Assembly (NCBI RefSeq): GCF_039392895.1
Contig: NZ_CP135027.1
Span: 372,001 to 436,000 of the forward strand
Source: Buchnera aphidicola (Mindarus keteleerifoliae)
GTDB taxonomy: Bacteria; Pseudomonadota; Gammaproteobacteria; Enterobacterales; Enterobacteriaceae
DNA: 64,000 bases
Reading direction: 5' to 3'
In this document: positions 28,982 through 37,806 of the stretch, piece by piece
Layout: the number at the start of each line of letters is the position of its first letter
Position numbering within the stretch: position 1 is the stretch's first letter
Translations under genes and position numbers: made by a program
The notes under the pieces: model-generated
The model's input: only the letters and a program-made list of their open reading frames with translations
The model's database searches: none
What the model was told of the DNA's origin: nothing

Positions 28982-31528
28982 ATGAATATAACATATCAAG
29001 CAAAAAAAATAGAAAAATATGTCCAGAAATATTGGAAAGAAAAAAAAACTTTTAAAGTTTATGAAAATCCTGAAAAAATAAAATATTATTGCTTAGTAAT
29101 GCTTCCATATCCTTCCGGAAGTTTACATATGGGACATATAAGAAATTACACTATTGGTGATGTGATATCTAGATATCAAAGAATGCTAGGTAAAAATGTA
29201 TTACACCCGATAGGATGGGACGCTTTTGGACTACCGGCTGAAATTGCAGCTATAAAAAATAATACTCATCCTATGGAATGGACATATAAAAATATAAAAT
29301 CAATGAAAAAACAACTAAAAAAAATGGGGTTTAGTTATGATTGGGATAGAGAATTAACTACTTGCAAACCAGATTATTATAAATGGGAACAATGGTTTTT
29401 TACAGAAATTGTTAAAAAAAAATTGGCTTACAAAAAAATTGATCTCGTTAACTGGTGTCCTACTGATAAAACAGTTCTTGCTAACGAACAAGTAATTGAT
29501 GGACTATGTTGGAGATGTCAAACAAGAGTTATTAAAAAAAATATTCCTCAATGGTTTATTAAAATTACTAAATATGCTGAAGAATTGCTAAAAGATTTAA
29601 AAAATTTAAAATTTTGGCCTGAAAAAGTAAAAAATATGCAAAAAAACTGGATAGGAAAAACTATAAATATAGAAATTAAATTAAAGGTTAAAAACTTAAA
29701 TACTATTTTCACTGCTTATATCAAAAACTTAGAATGTATTATGGGCGCAACTTTCATTATCATGTCTACAGAACACAAATTAACTAAATTTTTATCTAAA
29801 GTAGACAGCTCAATCAAAAACTTTATCAATGATAATAAAAATTTTTTTGATAAAGAAAATTTTTTTTTTATGAAAGGAAAGAAAACAAACCTAACTGCAA
29901 TTCATCCTATTAATAAAAAAAAAATTCCAATATGGATAAGTAATTATGTTAAAAATAAAAATAATAAAAAAAGTTTTTATATTGGAATACCTGCTCATAA
30001 TAAGAAAGACTGGACATTTTCTAAGTTTAATCAAATTAAACCTAAATTTGTATTATTAAATCTAAATGGATGTAAACCAAATTTTGGCAATGTTTCTATA
30101 TTAAAAAAGGGATACTTATTTAATTCAAATAAATTTACTGGATTAAGTATTAAAAAAGGATTTAACATCATTTTTAACTTTTTAAAAAATCAAAAAATAG
30201 CTAAAAAGCTAATATCTTATAAATTAAAAGATTGGGGAATTTCGAGACAAAGATATTGGGGAACTCCTATACCGATAGCCATTACAAAAGAAAATAAAAA
30301 TATTTGCATACCTAAAGAATTACTTCCTTTAATTTTACCAAAAAAAAACTCTATATCTTCCAGATCTATTATCATTAATAAAAAAAAGAACGTTTGCGAA
30401 ACGGACACTTTTGACACATTTATTGAATCTTCTTGGTATTATGCAAGGTATACTTGTCCTAAATTCAAACAAGAAATGATTAATTTTGATGCCGCTAAAT
30501 ATTGGTTACCAGTAGACCAATATGTAGGCGGGATTGAACATGCTACTATGCATTTACTATATTTTCGATTCTACCACAAAATGCTTAGAGATTTTAAATT
30601 AGTTCCTTATAATGAACCAGTTATAAGACTTTTGTGTCAAGGAATGGTTTTATCTGATGCTTTCTATTTTTTTAACGAAAAAAAAGAAAAAATTTGGATA
30701 TCTCCCAATGAAATTAATATTTCACGAGATAAAAAGGGAAAAATTATTCAAGCGTATACAAAAAATAAAATTAAAGCATTCCATGCTGGCATGATAAAAA
30801 TGTCAAAGTCCAAAAATAATGGAATAGATCCTGAATCAGTTATAAAAAACTATGGTGTTGATACTTTAAGATTATTTATTATGTTTTCAGCTCCCCCAGA
30901 AATTTCAATTGAATGGAATCCATCTTCTATAAAAGGAATGAGTCGATTTATTCACAAACTTTGGAAGTTTTGTCTTAAAAATATTAAAAATAAAGACTCG
31001 ATTAAAAAAATAAAAGTACAAAATCTCAATTTTTGTCAACAATCATTTTATATTAGCTTAAATCAAACTATCAAAAAAGTTACTGAAAATATAGATGAAA
31101 GACAAACCTTCAACAATGCCATAGCAGCTATTATTAAATTTACGAAAAAAATAATTAATTTTCCTATTAAAGAACCCGAAGATAAATACTTAGTAAGATT
31201 TGCATTAATTAATATCATAAAAATGCTATATCCGTTTATTCCTCATTTTAGTTTTGTTATTCTTGAAAGAATAACTTCCAGAAAAAAAATAGATTTCGTT
31301 AAATGGCCTACGTTCGATAAAAATTTTTTAGAAAAAACAATTTTTCAAATTGTAATTCAAATAAATGGAAAAAAAAAGAAAACATTAAATTTTTTAAAAA
31401 ATGAAAGTAAAAAAAATGTTATTTCTAAAATTTTAAAAAAAAATATTATTGAAAATTTTTTAAAAGAAAAAAAAATAAAAAAAATATTTTTTATTCCTAA
31501 CAAAATAATTAATTTTGTTGTAAAGTAA
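28982..31528 (+). CDS. leuS: Leucyl-tRNA synthetase, editing site degenerate
   Basis: An 848-residue class I synthetase. The synthetic site is intact: HMGH (YPSGSLHMGHIRNYT), the zinc module VNWCPTDK...CWRC, and KMSKS (IKMSKSKNNGIDPE). The C-terminal domain is also kept. The CP1 editing domain is not. The threonine-rich TTRPDT of E. coli (247-252) is IKNLEC here at the same residue numbers, and the universal editing aspartate of GHDQRD (D345) is N340 in AHNKKD. The rest of CP1 is lysine/asparagine-rich with poor similarity. Leucylation should work, but hydrolysis of mischarged tRNA-Leu probably does not. Confidence 0.96.
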   Translation: MNITYQAKKIEKYVQKYWKEKKTFKVYENPEKIKYYCLVMLPYPSGSLHMGHIRNYTIGDVISRYQRMLGKNVLHPIGWDAFGLPAEIAAIKNNTHPMEWTYKNIKSMKKQLKKMGFSYDWDRELTTCKPDYYKWEQWFFTEIVKKKLAYKKIDLVNWCPTDKTVLANEQVIDGLCWRCQTRVIKKNIPQWFIKITKYAEELLKDLKNLKFWPEKVKNMQKNWIGKTINIEIKLKVKNLNTIFTAYIKNLECIMGATFIIMSTEHKLTKFLSKVDSSIKNFINDNKNFFDKENFFFMKGKKTNLTAIHPINKKKIPIWISNYVKNKNNKKSFYIGIPAHNKKDWTFSKFNQIKPKFVLLNLNGCKPNFGNVSILKKGYLFNSNKFTGLSIKKGFNIIFNFLKNQKIAKKLISYKLKDWGISRQRYWGTPIPIAITKENKNICIPKELLPLILPKKNSISSRSIIINKKKNVCETDTFDTFIESSWYYARYTCPKFKQEMINFDAAKYWLPVDQYVGGIEHATMHLLYFRFYHKMLRDFKLVPYNEPVIRLLCQGMVLSDAFYFFNEKKEKIWISPNEINISRDKKGKIIQAYTKNKIKAFHAGMIKMSKSKNNGIDPESVIKNYGVDTLRLFIMFSAPPEISIEWNPSSIKGMSRFIHKLWKFCLKNIKNKDSIKKIKVQNLNFCQQSFYISLNQTIKKVTENIDERQTFNNAIAAIIKFTKKIINFPIKEPEDKYLVRFALINIIKMLYPFIPHFSFVILERITSRKKIDFVKWPTFDKNFLEKTIFQIVIQINGKKKKTLNFLKNESKKNVISKILKKNIIENFLKEKKIKKIFFIPNKIINFVVK

Positions 31529-31663
31529 TACTATTCATATATAAAATGAAATAACTAAATAAATTATTTTTCAATTAATTTTTCTTAAATTACTTAATTT
31601 CTTTTAAAAATATAAAAAATAATCTAATGTTATTTTTTATAAAAATATAAAATATTAACTATT

Positions 31664-32667
31664 ATGTTTAACATAAAAAAAATTTATCTAAATCAAATCC
31701 ATATCATTAATGAAAAAAATTTTTACTACTATTACTTATTAATTGGAAAAGAATTAATTTTATTAGAAGAAGCTAAAAAAAAAATATTCAAAATAGCTAA
31801 AAAAAAACATTATTTTGAAAAAAAAACATTTTTTATTTCGTCAAAATTTAATTGGAACAAAATATTTTTTTTGTTAGAAAACAAAAATATTTTTAACTTT
31901 AAAATGATAATAATATTAATTATAAAAAATGAAAAAAAAATGTTTTTTCTAAAACCTAAGCTTACAAAAATATTTTTTTTATTGAGCAAAAAAAATATAA
32001 TTGTTATTCAACACGATAATTTTTATTATATAAAAAACAAAATTCTTAAAAAAAAAAAGATCTTGGAGGAATTTCAATTTTTTGTTCATTTTCTAATAAA
32101 TCAAACAAAGAATTATGGATGAAAAGAAAAATATTGCTTGTTAATCCAACTTTGTCAGAAAAAGTTCAGACAAAAATACAAAAAAAATATGAAAATAATT
32201 TATCTATTTTTGAACAAATACTAAATATAATAGAACTTTTTTATTTAAAGAACAAAAATATTACATTAGAAGAAATTGATCAATTAGTTGTTAACAATGA
32301 AGAAACGTTCCCTGTAACATGGAGTAATTCGATTCTTTCTGGAGACATAAAAAAATCAGTAAAAATTATAAATGAAATTATATATAAAAAATATAATCCC
32401 TTAAATTTAATTAGATTTTTTCAAAAAGATTTATTACTTTTAATAAAGTTTTTCTTTCAAAATAAAAAAATAGAATTTTTTTTAAAAAAAGAAAATATAA
32501 AAAATAATCGTTTTATATATTTTATGCGTTGCCTTAAAAAAAACGATCTCAAAAAATTATATTTTGCGTTATCATTACTAATTAAAATAGAAATAAATAT
32601 CAAAAGTAATGAAAAAAAATTTTTAATTTGGAGTAAATTACAAAATTTATCTATCTTTCTATCGTAG
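31664..32667 (+). CDS. holA: DNA polymerase III delta subunit HolA, frameshifted at an A11 tract
   Basis: The clamp-loader delta subunit is split over two frames at an 11-A run (32048-32058). The first frame (from ATG 31664) matches the HolA N-terminus: YLLIGKELILLEEA against E. coli YLLLGNDPLLLQES, and FNWNKIFFLL. After the run the homology continues in the other frame as ISIFC (E. coli VQVTC), then KELWMKRK, then ENNLSIFEQILNIIE and TWSNSILSGD. One extra A joins the halves into 334 residues (E. coli 343). The original frame instead runs on to a stop at 32122. Transcript slippage at the A run is the likely rescue. As in E. coli it follows leuS, though lptE is missing between them. Confidence 0.87.
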
Positions 32668-32731
32668 CATTTTTAAAATATATCTTTTAATTTTAATCAA
32701 AATTAAGATTTTAAAAAAATTTTCAAGTTTT

Positions 32732-32768
32732 TTAAAAACATACTTTTTTCAAAAAAGTATGTTTTTAA
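32732..32768. terminator. 18-bp perfect palindrome after holA (probable terminator)
   Basis: A hairpin of 18 bp, TTAAAAACATACTTTTTT (32732-32749) paired with 32751-32768, around a single central C. In RNA the innermost pairs would open to form the loop. It lies 64 bases after the holA stop and about 100 before tusA. The right arm contains GTTTTTAA, which can act as a T tract. It is the longest perfect inverted repeat I found in the window. Confidence 0.6.
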
Positions 32769-32874
32769 CAATAAACTTAACATATTACAAATATTTTTTT
32801 TAATAAAAATTATTTTCTTATTTTTTTTACTTTATAAAAATTATTTTTTAAAATTAAATTTAGGAATTTATAAA

Positions 32875-33108
32875 ATGATCAAAAAAAAACTAGATTTAAG
32901 AAATTTTCGATGTCCAGAAAATATTATGTTATTGCGAAAAAAAGTTAGAAACATGAATTTTGGAGAATATTTGTTAGTAATTTCCAATGATTTTTCTTCA
33001 AAAAGAGATATACCAAAATTTTGTCAATTTATGAATTGCAAATTAATTAATGTAGAAAAAAAAAATTCTACTGATTATCATCTTCTAAAAAAAAATAATG
33101 AAATGTAA
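32875..33108 (+). CDS. tusA: Sulfur carrier protein TusA
   Basis: A 77-residue protein of the SirA/YhhP/TusA family. The signature LDxxxxxCPEN reads LDLRNFRCPENIMLLRKKV and holds the persulfide-forming cysteine. A GEYLLVISND strand and a DIPKFCQF helix follow, as in E. coli TusA (81 residues). TusA takes sulfur from IscS and passes it toward TusBCD, TusE and MnmA for 2-thiouridine in tRNA. TusE is also in this window. An AGGA ribosome site precedes the ATG. It is convergent with asd with two bases between the stops. Confidence 0.93.
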   Translation: MIKKKLDLRNFRCPENIMLLRKKVRNMNFGEYLLVISNDFSSKRDIPKFCQFMNCKLINVEKKNSTDYHLLKKNNEM

Positions 33109-33110
33109 AA

Positions 33111-34220
33111 TTATTTAATTAAAAATTTTAACATTCTTCTTATTGGTTCTGAAGCTCCCCATAAAAGCTGATCACCAACCGTAAAAGCTGATAGGTATCT
33201 AGAACCAATTGTTAATTTACGTATTCTTCCTATTGGAATATCTAAAGTACCAGTAACAGCAATAGGGTTTAAATATAAAAGCGTATCTTTTATAGTATTA
33301 GGTACAACTTTTACCCAAGGATTATGAGAAGATAAAATATTTTCTATTTCCAAAATAGAAAGATCTTCTTTTAATTTTATTGTAAATGATTGACTATGAC
33401 AACGTAAAGAACCTATTCGAACACAAGTTGCATCTAAAAGTATAGGATTGTTAGATCTAGATAAAATCTTATTAGTTTCAGCTTGAACTTTCCATTCTTC
33501 TTTACTTTGACCACTGTTCATTTCTTTATCTATCCAAGGTATTAAACTATACGCTAATGGAGCTTTGAAATTTTTAGTAGGAAAATGAGAAGATCGGATA
33601 GTTAAATTTATTTTTTTTTCAATTTCCAATACACTTGAACTTTTAAGAACATCAGAAATATTATTCAAAATCACTCCTGTTTGTTGTATCAACTCTAACA
33701 TACTTTCTGCTCCACTTCCAGAAGCAGCCTGATAAGTATGAATTGTGCTCCATTCAATTAAGTTATTAGAAAATAAACCACCTAAAGCCAATAACATTAA
33801 ACTAACAGTACAATTAGAGCCAACATAAGTTTTAATTCCTCTTCTTATAGATTCTTCTATAAAGAAATTATTTATAGGGTCTAACACTATAACACTATCT
33901 TTTTCCATTCTAAGAGAAGCAGCTGCATCTATCCAATATCCTTTCCAATTTCTTTTTCTTAGTTCGTAATATACTTTATTAGTATATTCTGTTCCTTGAC
34001 AAGTAACAATAATATCCATCTTTTTCAAATCATCAATGTCGTATGCATTTTTGATATCATCTAAAGATATTTTTTGAACAAGCGAGTTTTTTTTTCCAAT
34101 TTGAGAAGTAGAAAAGAAAATAGCATCTATATTTTCAAAATCTTTTTCTTCTAACATTCTTTGCATTAATACTGTTCCTACTGTTCCTCTCCAACCAACA
34201 AAACCTACAGATTTTTTCAT
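33111..34220 (-). CDS. asd: Aspartate-semialdehyde dehydrogenase
   Basis: Reduces aspartyl phosphate to the semialdehyde on the route to lysine/DAP, threonine and methionine. It has GFVGWRGTVGTVLMQRM (NADP site), FFSTSQIGK, GSNCTVSLMLLALGGLF (catalytic Cys), TYQAASGSGAESM and RIGSLRCHSQ. The ATG at 34220 gives 369 residues and aligns with E. coli MKNVGFIGW. An in-frame ATG at 34238 would add six residues. It is divergent from yhgN, its E. coli neighbour. Confidence 0.96.
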   Translation of the reverse strand: MKKSVGFVGWRGTVGTVLMQRMLEEKDFENIDAIFFSTSQIGKKNSLVQKISLDDIKNAYDIDDLKKMDIIVTCQGTEYTNKVYYELRKRNWKGYWIDAAASLRMEKDSVIVLDPINNFFIEESIRRGIKTYVGSNCTVSLMLLALGGLFSNNLIEWSTIHTYQAASGSGAESMLELIQQTGVILNNISDVLKSSSVLEIEKKINLTIRSSHFPTKNFKAPLAYSLIPWIDKEMNSGQSKEEWKVQAETNKILSRSNNPILLDATCVRIGSLRCHSQSFTIKLKEDLSILEIENILSSHNPWVKVVPNTIKDTLLYLNPIAVTGTLDIPIGRIRKLTIGSRYLSAFTVGDQLLWGASEPIRRMLKFLIK

Positions 34221-34238
34221 AATTTTTTTTACGGTCAT

Positions 34239-34606
34239 TTTTTTTTTTAATATAAAATATTCATACTTTATTCAAAAAATAAAAAATTTTTCCCATCTCC
34301 TAAAAAATAAAATTAAAATTTTTTTGTTTAACTAAAAATAAAAATTTAATATTTTTAATACAAAAAATATTTTGATTCAAAAATAAAAATTAAAATGAAC
34401 AAAAATTTTCTATAATATAGAAAACATAAAAACATTATCGATAACATATATACAAAAATATTTTTTGTTAAATATTACATTGTAATATTTAATTATTACA
34501 TTTTTATATACTAAAGGTAGATTACATTTTATTTAAATTTTAAAAAAGTTACAATAGACAGTATACTACTTTAAGTAACTTAAATTAAATAAAACAGGAA
34601 ATAGAA
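34239..34606 (+). other. asd/yhgN divergent intergenic region
   Basis: Non-coding spacer of about 370 bases. I see no RNA gene or gene remnant. It holds a near-palindrome, AAATATTACA (34470-34479) and TGTAATATTT (34481-34490) around one T, in an A/T stretch that would be a plausible promoter or operator area. yhgN has a CAGGA ribosome site just upstream of its ATG. Confidence 0.45.
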
Positions 34607-35203
34607 ATGAAAGAAATGGTATCCACCGTAACATTATTAATTTTAATAATGGATCCTCTAGGAAACCTTCCTATTTTTATGTCAATATTAAAAGATCTTC
34701 CTCGAAGAAGACGTCGGTTTATCTTGTTGAGAGAAATGATAATTTCTCTTTTAGTTATGTTATTATTTTTGTTTTTAGGAGAAAAAATACTTACTTTTCT
34801 TAATTTAAGAACAGAAGTTGTTTCAATATCAGGAGGAATTATTTTATTCTTAATATCAATAAAAATGATTTTTCCAGAACAGTCTCTTATTAAAGAATCA
34901 AAAAAAAATACTCAAGAAGAACCATTTATAGTTCCATTAGCCATACCCTTAGTTGCTGGTCCTTCATTATTAGCAACTCTTATGTTAATGTCACATCAAT
35001 ATCCTGAAAAAATTTTTCTATTATCTGCTTCTTTAATTTTTTCTTGGTTTTTTACTTTAATTGTTTTGTTACTTTCAGGATTTTTTTTAAAAATATTGGG
35101 TTCAAAAGGAGTAAATGCTTTAGAACGTCTAATGGGATTAATTTTAATTATGTTATCGGTTCAAATGTTTCTCGATGGAATAAGTGTTTGGTTTAAATTA
35201 TAA
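34607..35203 (+). CDS. yhgN: MarC-family integral membrane protein YhgN
   Basis: A 198-residue hydrophobic protein with about six membrane segments. The family element MDPLGNLPIFMSILKDLP is near the N-terminus. ISGGIILFLISIKMIFP and the second-repeat PLAIPLVAGPSLLATLM follow, and the last helix is ERLMGLILIMLSVQMFLDGI. The family's transport substrate is unknown, so only an inner-membrane protein of the MarC/YhgN family can be stated. Its position next to asd is as in E. coli. Confidence 0.9.
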   Translation: MKEMVSTVTLLILIMDPLGNLPIFMSILKDLPRRRRRFILLREMIISLLVMLLFLFLGEKILTFLNLRTEVVSISGGIILFLISIKMIFPEQSLIKESKKNTQEEPFIVPLAIPLVAGPSLLATLMLMSHQYPEKIFLLSASLIFSWFFTLIVLLLSGFFLKILGSKGVNALERLMGLILIMLSVQMFLDGISVWFKL

Positions 35204-35218
35204 AAAATATAATTTAAA
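35192..35218 (+). terminator. Possible terminator overlapping the yhgN stop
   Basis: An 11-bp inverted repeat, TTTAAATTATA (35192-35202) and TATAATTTAAA (35208-35218), with a five-A loop that spans the yhgN stop codon. It is all A/T and has no adjacent T run, so its stability would be low. Confidence 0.3.
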
Positions 35219-35296
35219 TAAAAAGATATTTTTTAAAAAAATTTTTTTGAAAAACAAATATCAAAACAATTTTCATTTTTACAAGGAAATTTATAA

Positions 35297-36496
35297 ATGC
35301 CTGTCATATCAATGAAAGAATTAAATTTGTATAACAAAAAAGTATTAATTAGATTAGATTTAAATGTACCAATAAATGATCACGGAAAAATTACTTCACA
35401 TGCTCGAATTACAGCTTCTATTCCAACAATAGAGTTAGCTATTAAAAAAAGAGCAAAAATAATTATTTGTTCTCATTTAGGAAGGCCTAAAGAAGGAAAT
35501 TTTCAAAAAAAATTTTCTTTGCTTCCAATTTTTCAATATTTAAAAGAATACTTTAATTCAGTAAAAATTACTTTTAGTAAAACATTTTCATTTAAAGAAA
35601 TTGAAAAAAGTGAAATAATAATGCTTGAAAATGTTCGATTTAACATAGGAGAAAAAAAAAATTGCAGTTTATTATCAAAAAAATACGCTTCTTTATGCGA
35701 TGTATTTGTCATGGATGCTTTTGGAACAGCTCACAGATCAGAAGCTTCAACTTGTGGAATTGGATATTTTTCTAAAATAGCTTGCGCAGGACCTTTATTT
35801 TTATCCGAACTTTCATCGTTAAAAAAAGCGTTAAAAAATCCTGTTCAACCTGTTGTTTCTATTATCGGGGGATCAAAAGTATCTACTAAATTTAAAATTT
35901 TGCAATCTTTAGGAAAGATATCAAACACCATAATTGTAGGAGGAGGAATTGCTAATACTTTTATAGCTACTGATAAAAAAATTGGAAAATCCTTGTTTGA
36001 ACGTGACTATTTGCATCATGCAAAAAAATTAAAATCAAAATTTAATATCTTGATTCCAACGGATTCAAGAGTTGGAACAGAATTTTCTAAAAATGCCGTT
36101 GCTAGAGTAAAAAATACTTCTGATATTAAAGAAAATGAAGAAATTATGGATTTCGGAGATAAAACTATATCAAAAGCATTAAAAATAATCAAATTAGCAA
36201 AGACAATTATTTGGAATGGACCTGTAGGAGTATATGAATTTAAAAACTTTCAAAAAGGAACTAAATCGATCGCTTTAGAAATTTCTAAGAGTAATGCTTT
36301 TTCTCTTGCTGGAGGAGGTGATACTTTGGCTGTAATTGAAATGTTAAAGATAAAAGAAAAGATTTCCTACGTATCAACCGGAGGAGGTTCATTTTTATCA
36401 TTTATTGAAGGAAATACATTACCGACTATTAGTATGTTACAAAAAAAATATTTTAAAATAGATAAAAAAAAACAAATTAATTCCACTAATACTTAA
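35297..36496 (+). CDS. pgk: Phosphoglycerate kinase
   Basis: A 399-residue glycolytic enzyme. It shows RLDLNVPI at the N-terminus, CSHLGRPKEG, MLENVRFNIGEKKN, VMDAFGTAHRSEAST, the hinge and nucleotide-binding IIGGSKVSTK, WNGPVGVYEF and the C-terminal GGGDTLAVIE. It produces ATP from 1,3-bisphosphoglycerate. An AAGGA site precedes the ATG. fbaA follows after 26 bases, the same pair as in E. coli. The C-terminus has about a dozen extra polar residues. Confidence 0.97.
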   Translation: MPVISMKELNLYNKKVLIRLDLNVPINDHGKITSHARITASIPTIELAIKKRAKIIICSHLGRPKEGNFQKKFSLLPIFQYLKEYFNSVKITFSKTFSFKEIEKSEIIMLENVRFNIGEKKNCSLLSKKYASLCDVFVMDAFGTAHRSEASTCGIGYFSKIACAGPLFLSELSSLKKALKNPVQPVVSIIGGSKVSTKFKILQSLGKISNTIIVGGGIANTFIATDKKIGKSLFERDYLHHAKKLKSKFNILIPTDSRVGTEFSKNAVARVKNTSDIKENEEIMDFGDKTISKALKIIKLAKTIIWNGPVGVYEFKNFQKGTKSIALEISKSNAFSLAGGGDTLAVIEMLKIKEKISYVSTGGGSFLSFIEGNTLPTISMLQKKYFKIDKKKQINSTNT

Positions 36497-36522
36497 ATTT
36501 TTTTAAAAATAGAGAATTTCAA

Positions 36523-37602
36523 ATGAAAAAAAAATTAAATTTTAAAAAAACAGGAGTTTTGTCCGGAAATGAAGCAAAAAAATTATTTTTGTTTGCTAAA
36601 AAAAATAATTTTGCAATTCCAGCAATTAATTGTACCGGAATAGATTCTATAAATACTATTTTAAATTCTGCAGAAAAAATAAATTCTCCCGTTATTATTC
36701 AACTTTCATATGGAGGATCTGAGTTCATAGCAGATATTAAATCTAAAAAAATTAAGAAGGAAAAAAAAGCTGTTTTAGGTGCTATATCTGCGGCTAAACA
36801 TATACATCTAATTTCTTCCTATTATAATATTCCTATTATATTACATACAGATCATTGCCCAAAATCAAGATTATTTTGGATTGATGAATTGTTAGATGAA
36901 GGAAAAAAATATATTAAAAATCACGGACATCCTTTATTTACATCGCATATGATTGACTTATCTAAAGAAAAAATTAAAGAAAATATCGACACTTGCTGTA
37001 AATACTTAAAACATATGCATGATTTAAATATGTTATTAGAAATAGAATTAGGTTGTACTGGTGGAGAGGAAGATGGAATCGATAATTCTCTTATCAATAA
37101 AAAATTGTTATATACTCAACCTATTGATGTTTTATACGCTTACGAAAAATTATATGCTACTAGTAAAAATTTTACAATAGCAGCTTCATTTGGAAATGTT
37201 CATGGGGTTTATCAACCAGGAAATGTTTTTTTAAAACCTAAAATACTTAAAAAATCTCAAGAAATTATTAAAAAAAAATATGGTCTATCTTTTAATCCTT
37301 TAAATTTTGTATTTCATGGAGGGTCAGGTTCTTCCGAAAAAGAAATAAAAGAAGCTATTAAATATGGAGTTGTAAAAGTTAATATTGATACTGATATTCA
37401 ATGGGCTAATTGGAAAGGAATTCTAAACTTTTATAAAAAAAATAAAGAATATCTACAATCTCAACTAGGTAATCCAGAAGGAAAAAATATCCCTAATAAA
37501 AAATATTACGATCCTCGTGTTTGGATTGAATGTGGAAAAATTTCAATGAATGCTTATTTAAAAAAAATCTTTAAAAAATTAAACGCATTTAATGTATTAT
37601 AA
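36523..37602 (+). CDS. fbaA: Fructose-bisphosphate aldolase, class II
   Basis: A 359-residue protein, exactly the E. coli FbaA length. Zinc-binding histidines are visible in ILHTDHCPKS and GNVHGVYQPG. LEIELGCTGGEEDG, the phosphate-binding FHGGSGSSEKEI, and VNIDTDIQWANW also match. It splits fructose 1,6-bisphosphate in glycolysis. It probably shares a transcript with pgk. The next gene, mscS, also follows fbaA in E. coli. Confidence 0.97.
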   Translation: MKKKLNFKKTGVLSGNEAKKLFLFAKKNNFAIPAINCTGIDSINTILNSAEKINSPVIIQLSYGGSEFIADIKSKKIKKEKKAVLGAISAAKHIHLISSYYNIPIILHTDHCPKSRLFWIDELLDEGKKYIKNHGHPLFTSHMIDLSKEKIKENIDTCCKYLKHMHDLNMLLEIELGCTGGEEDGIDNSLINKKLLYTQPIDVLYAYEKLYATSKNFTIAASFGNVHGVYQPGNVFLKPKILKKSQEIIKKKYGLSFNPLNFVFHGGSGSSEKEIKEAIKYGVVKVNIDTDIQWANWKGILNFYKKNKEYLQSQLGNPEGKNIPNKKYYDPRVWIECGKISMNAYLKKIFKKLNAFNVL

Positions 37603-37650
37603 TTTTTTTAAATTACTCTACTTATTTCCTTTATTAAAATATTAAATAAA

Positions 37651-37682
37651 TACGGAGAATAAATGCAATCTTATTCTTCGTA
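37651..37682 (+). other. Hairpin enclosing a Shine-Dalgarno and ATG, fbaA/mscS gap
   Basis: TACGGAGAATAA (37651-37662) pairs with TTATTCTTCGTA (37671-37682) as a 12-bp stem with one G-U pair and an 8-base loop. The left arm carries GGAG and the loop begins with ATG, giving the tiny frame ATG-CAA-TCT-TAT-TCT-TCG-TAA (MQSYSS). There is no T tract after it. It could be a terminator relic for pgk-fbaA or a structured leader of mscS; the sequence alone does not decide. Confidence 0.4.
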
Positions 37683-37806
37683 ATTAATATGTATCTGAAA
37701 ATCAAAAATTAACTTTATGTACCAATTGAATATTTAACAGATAAAAATTTCAAATAAATATTGAAAATATTTGACTTATCCAAAAATCTAATATATGGAA
37801 ATAAAA

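Noticed and set aside
32119-32667. The second holA frame as an independent new gene.
   Set aside because: Its homology to HolA continues upstream of its ATG as far as the A11 tract, so it is the C-terminal part of holA and not a separate gene.
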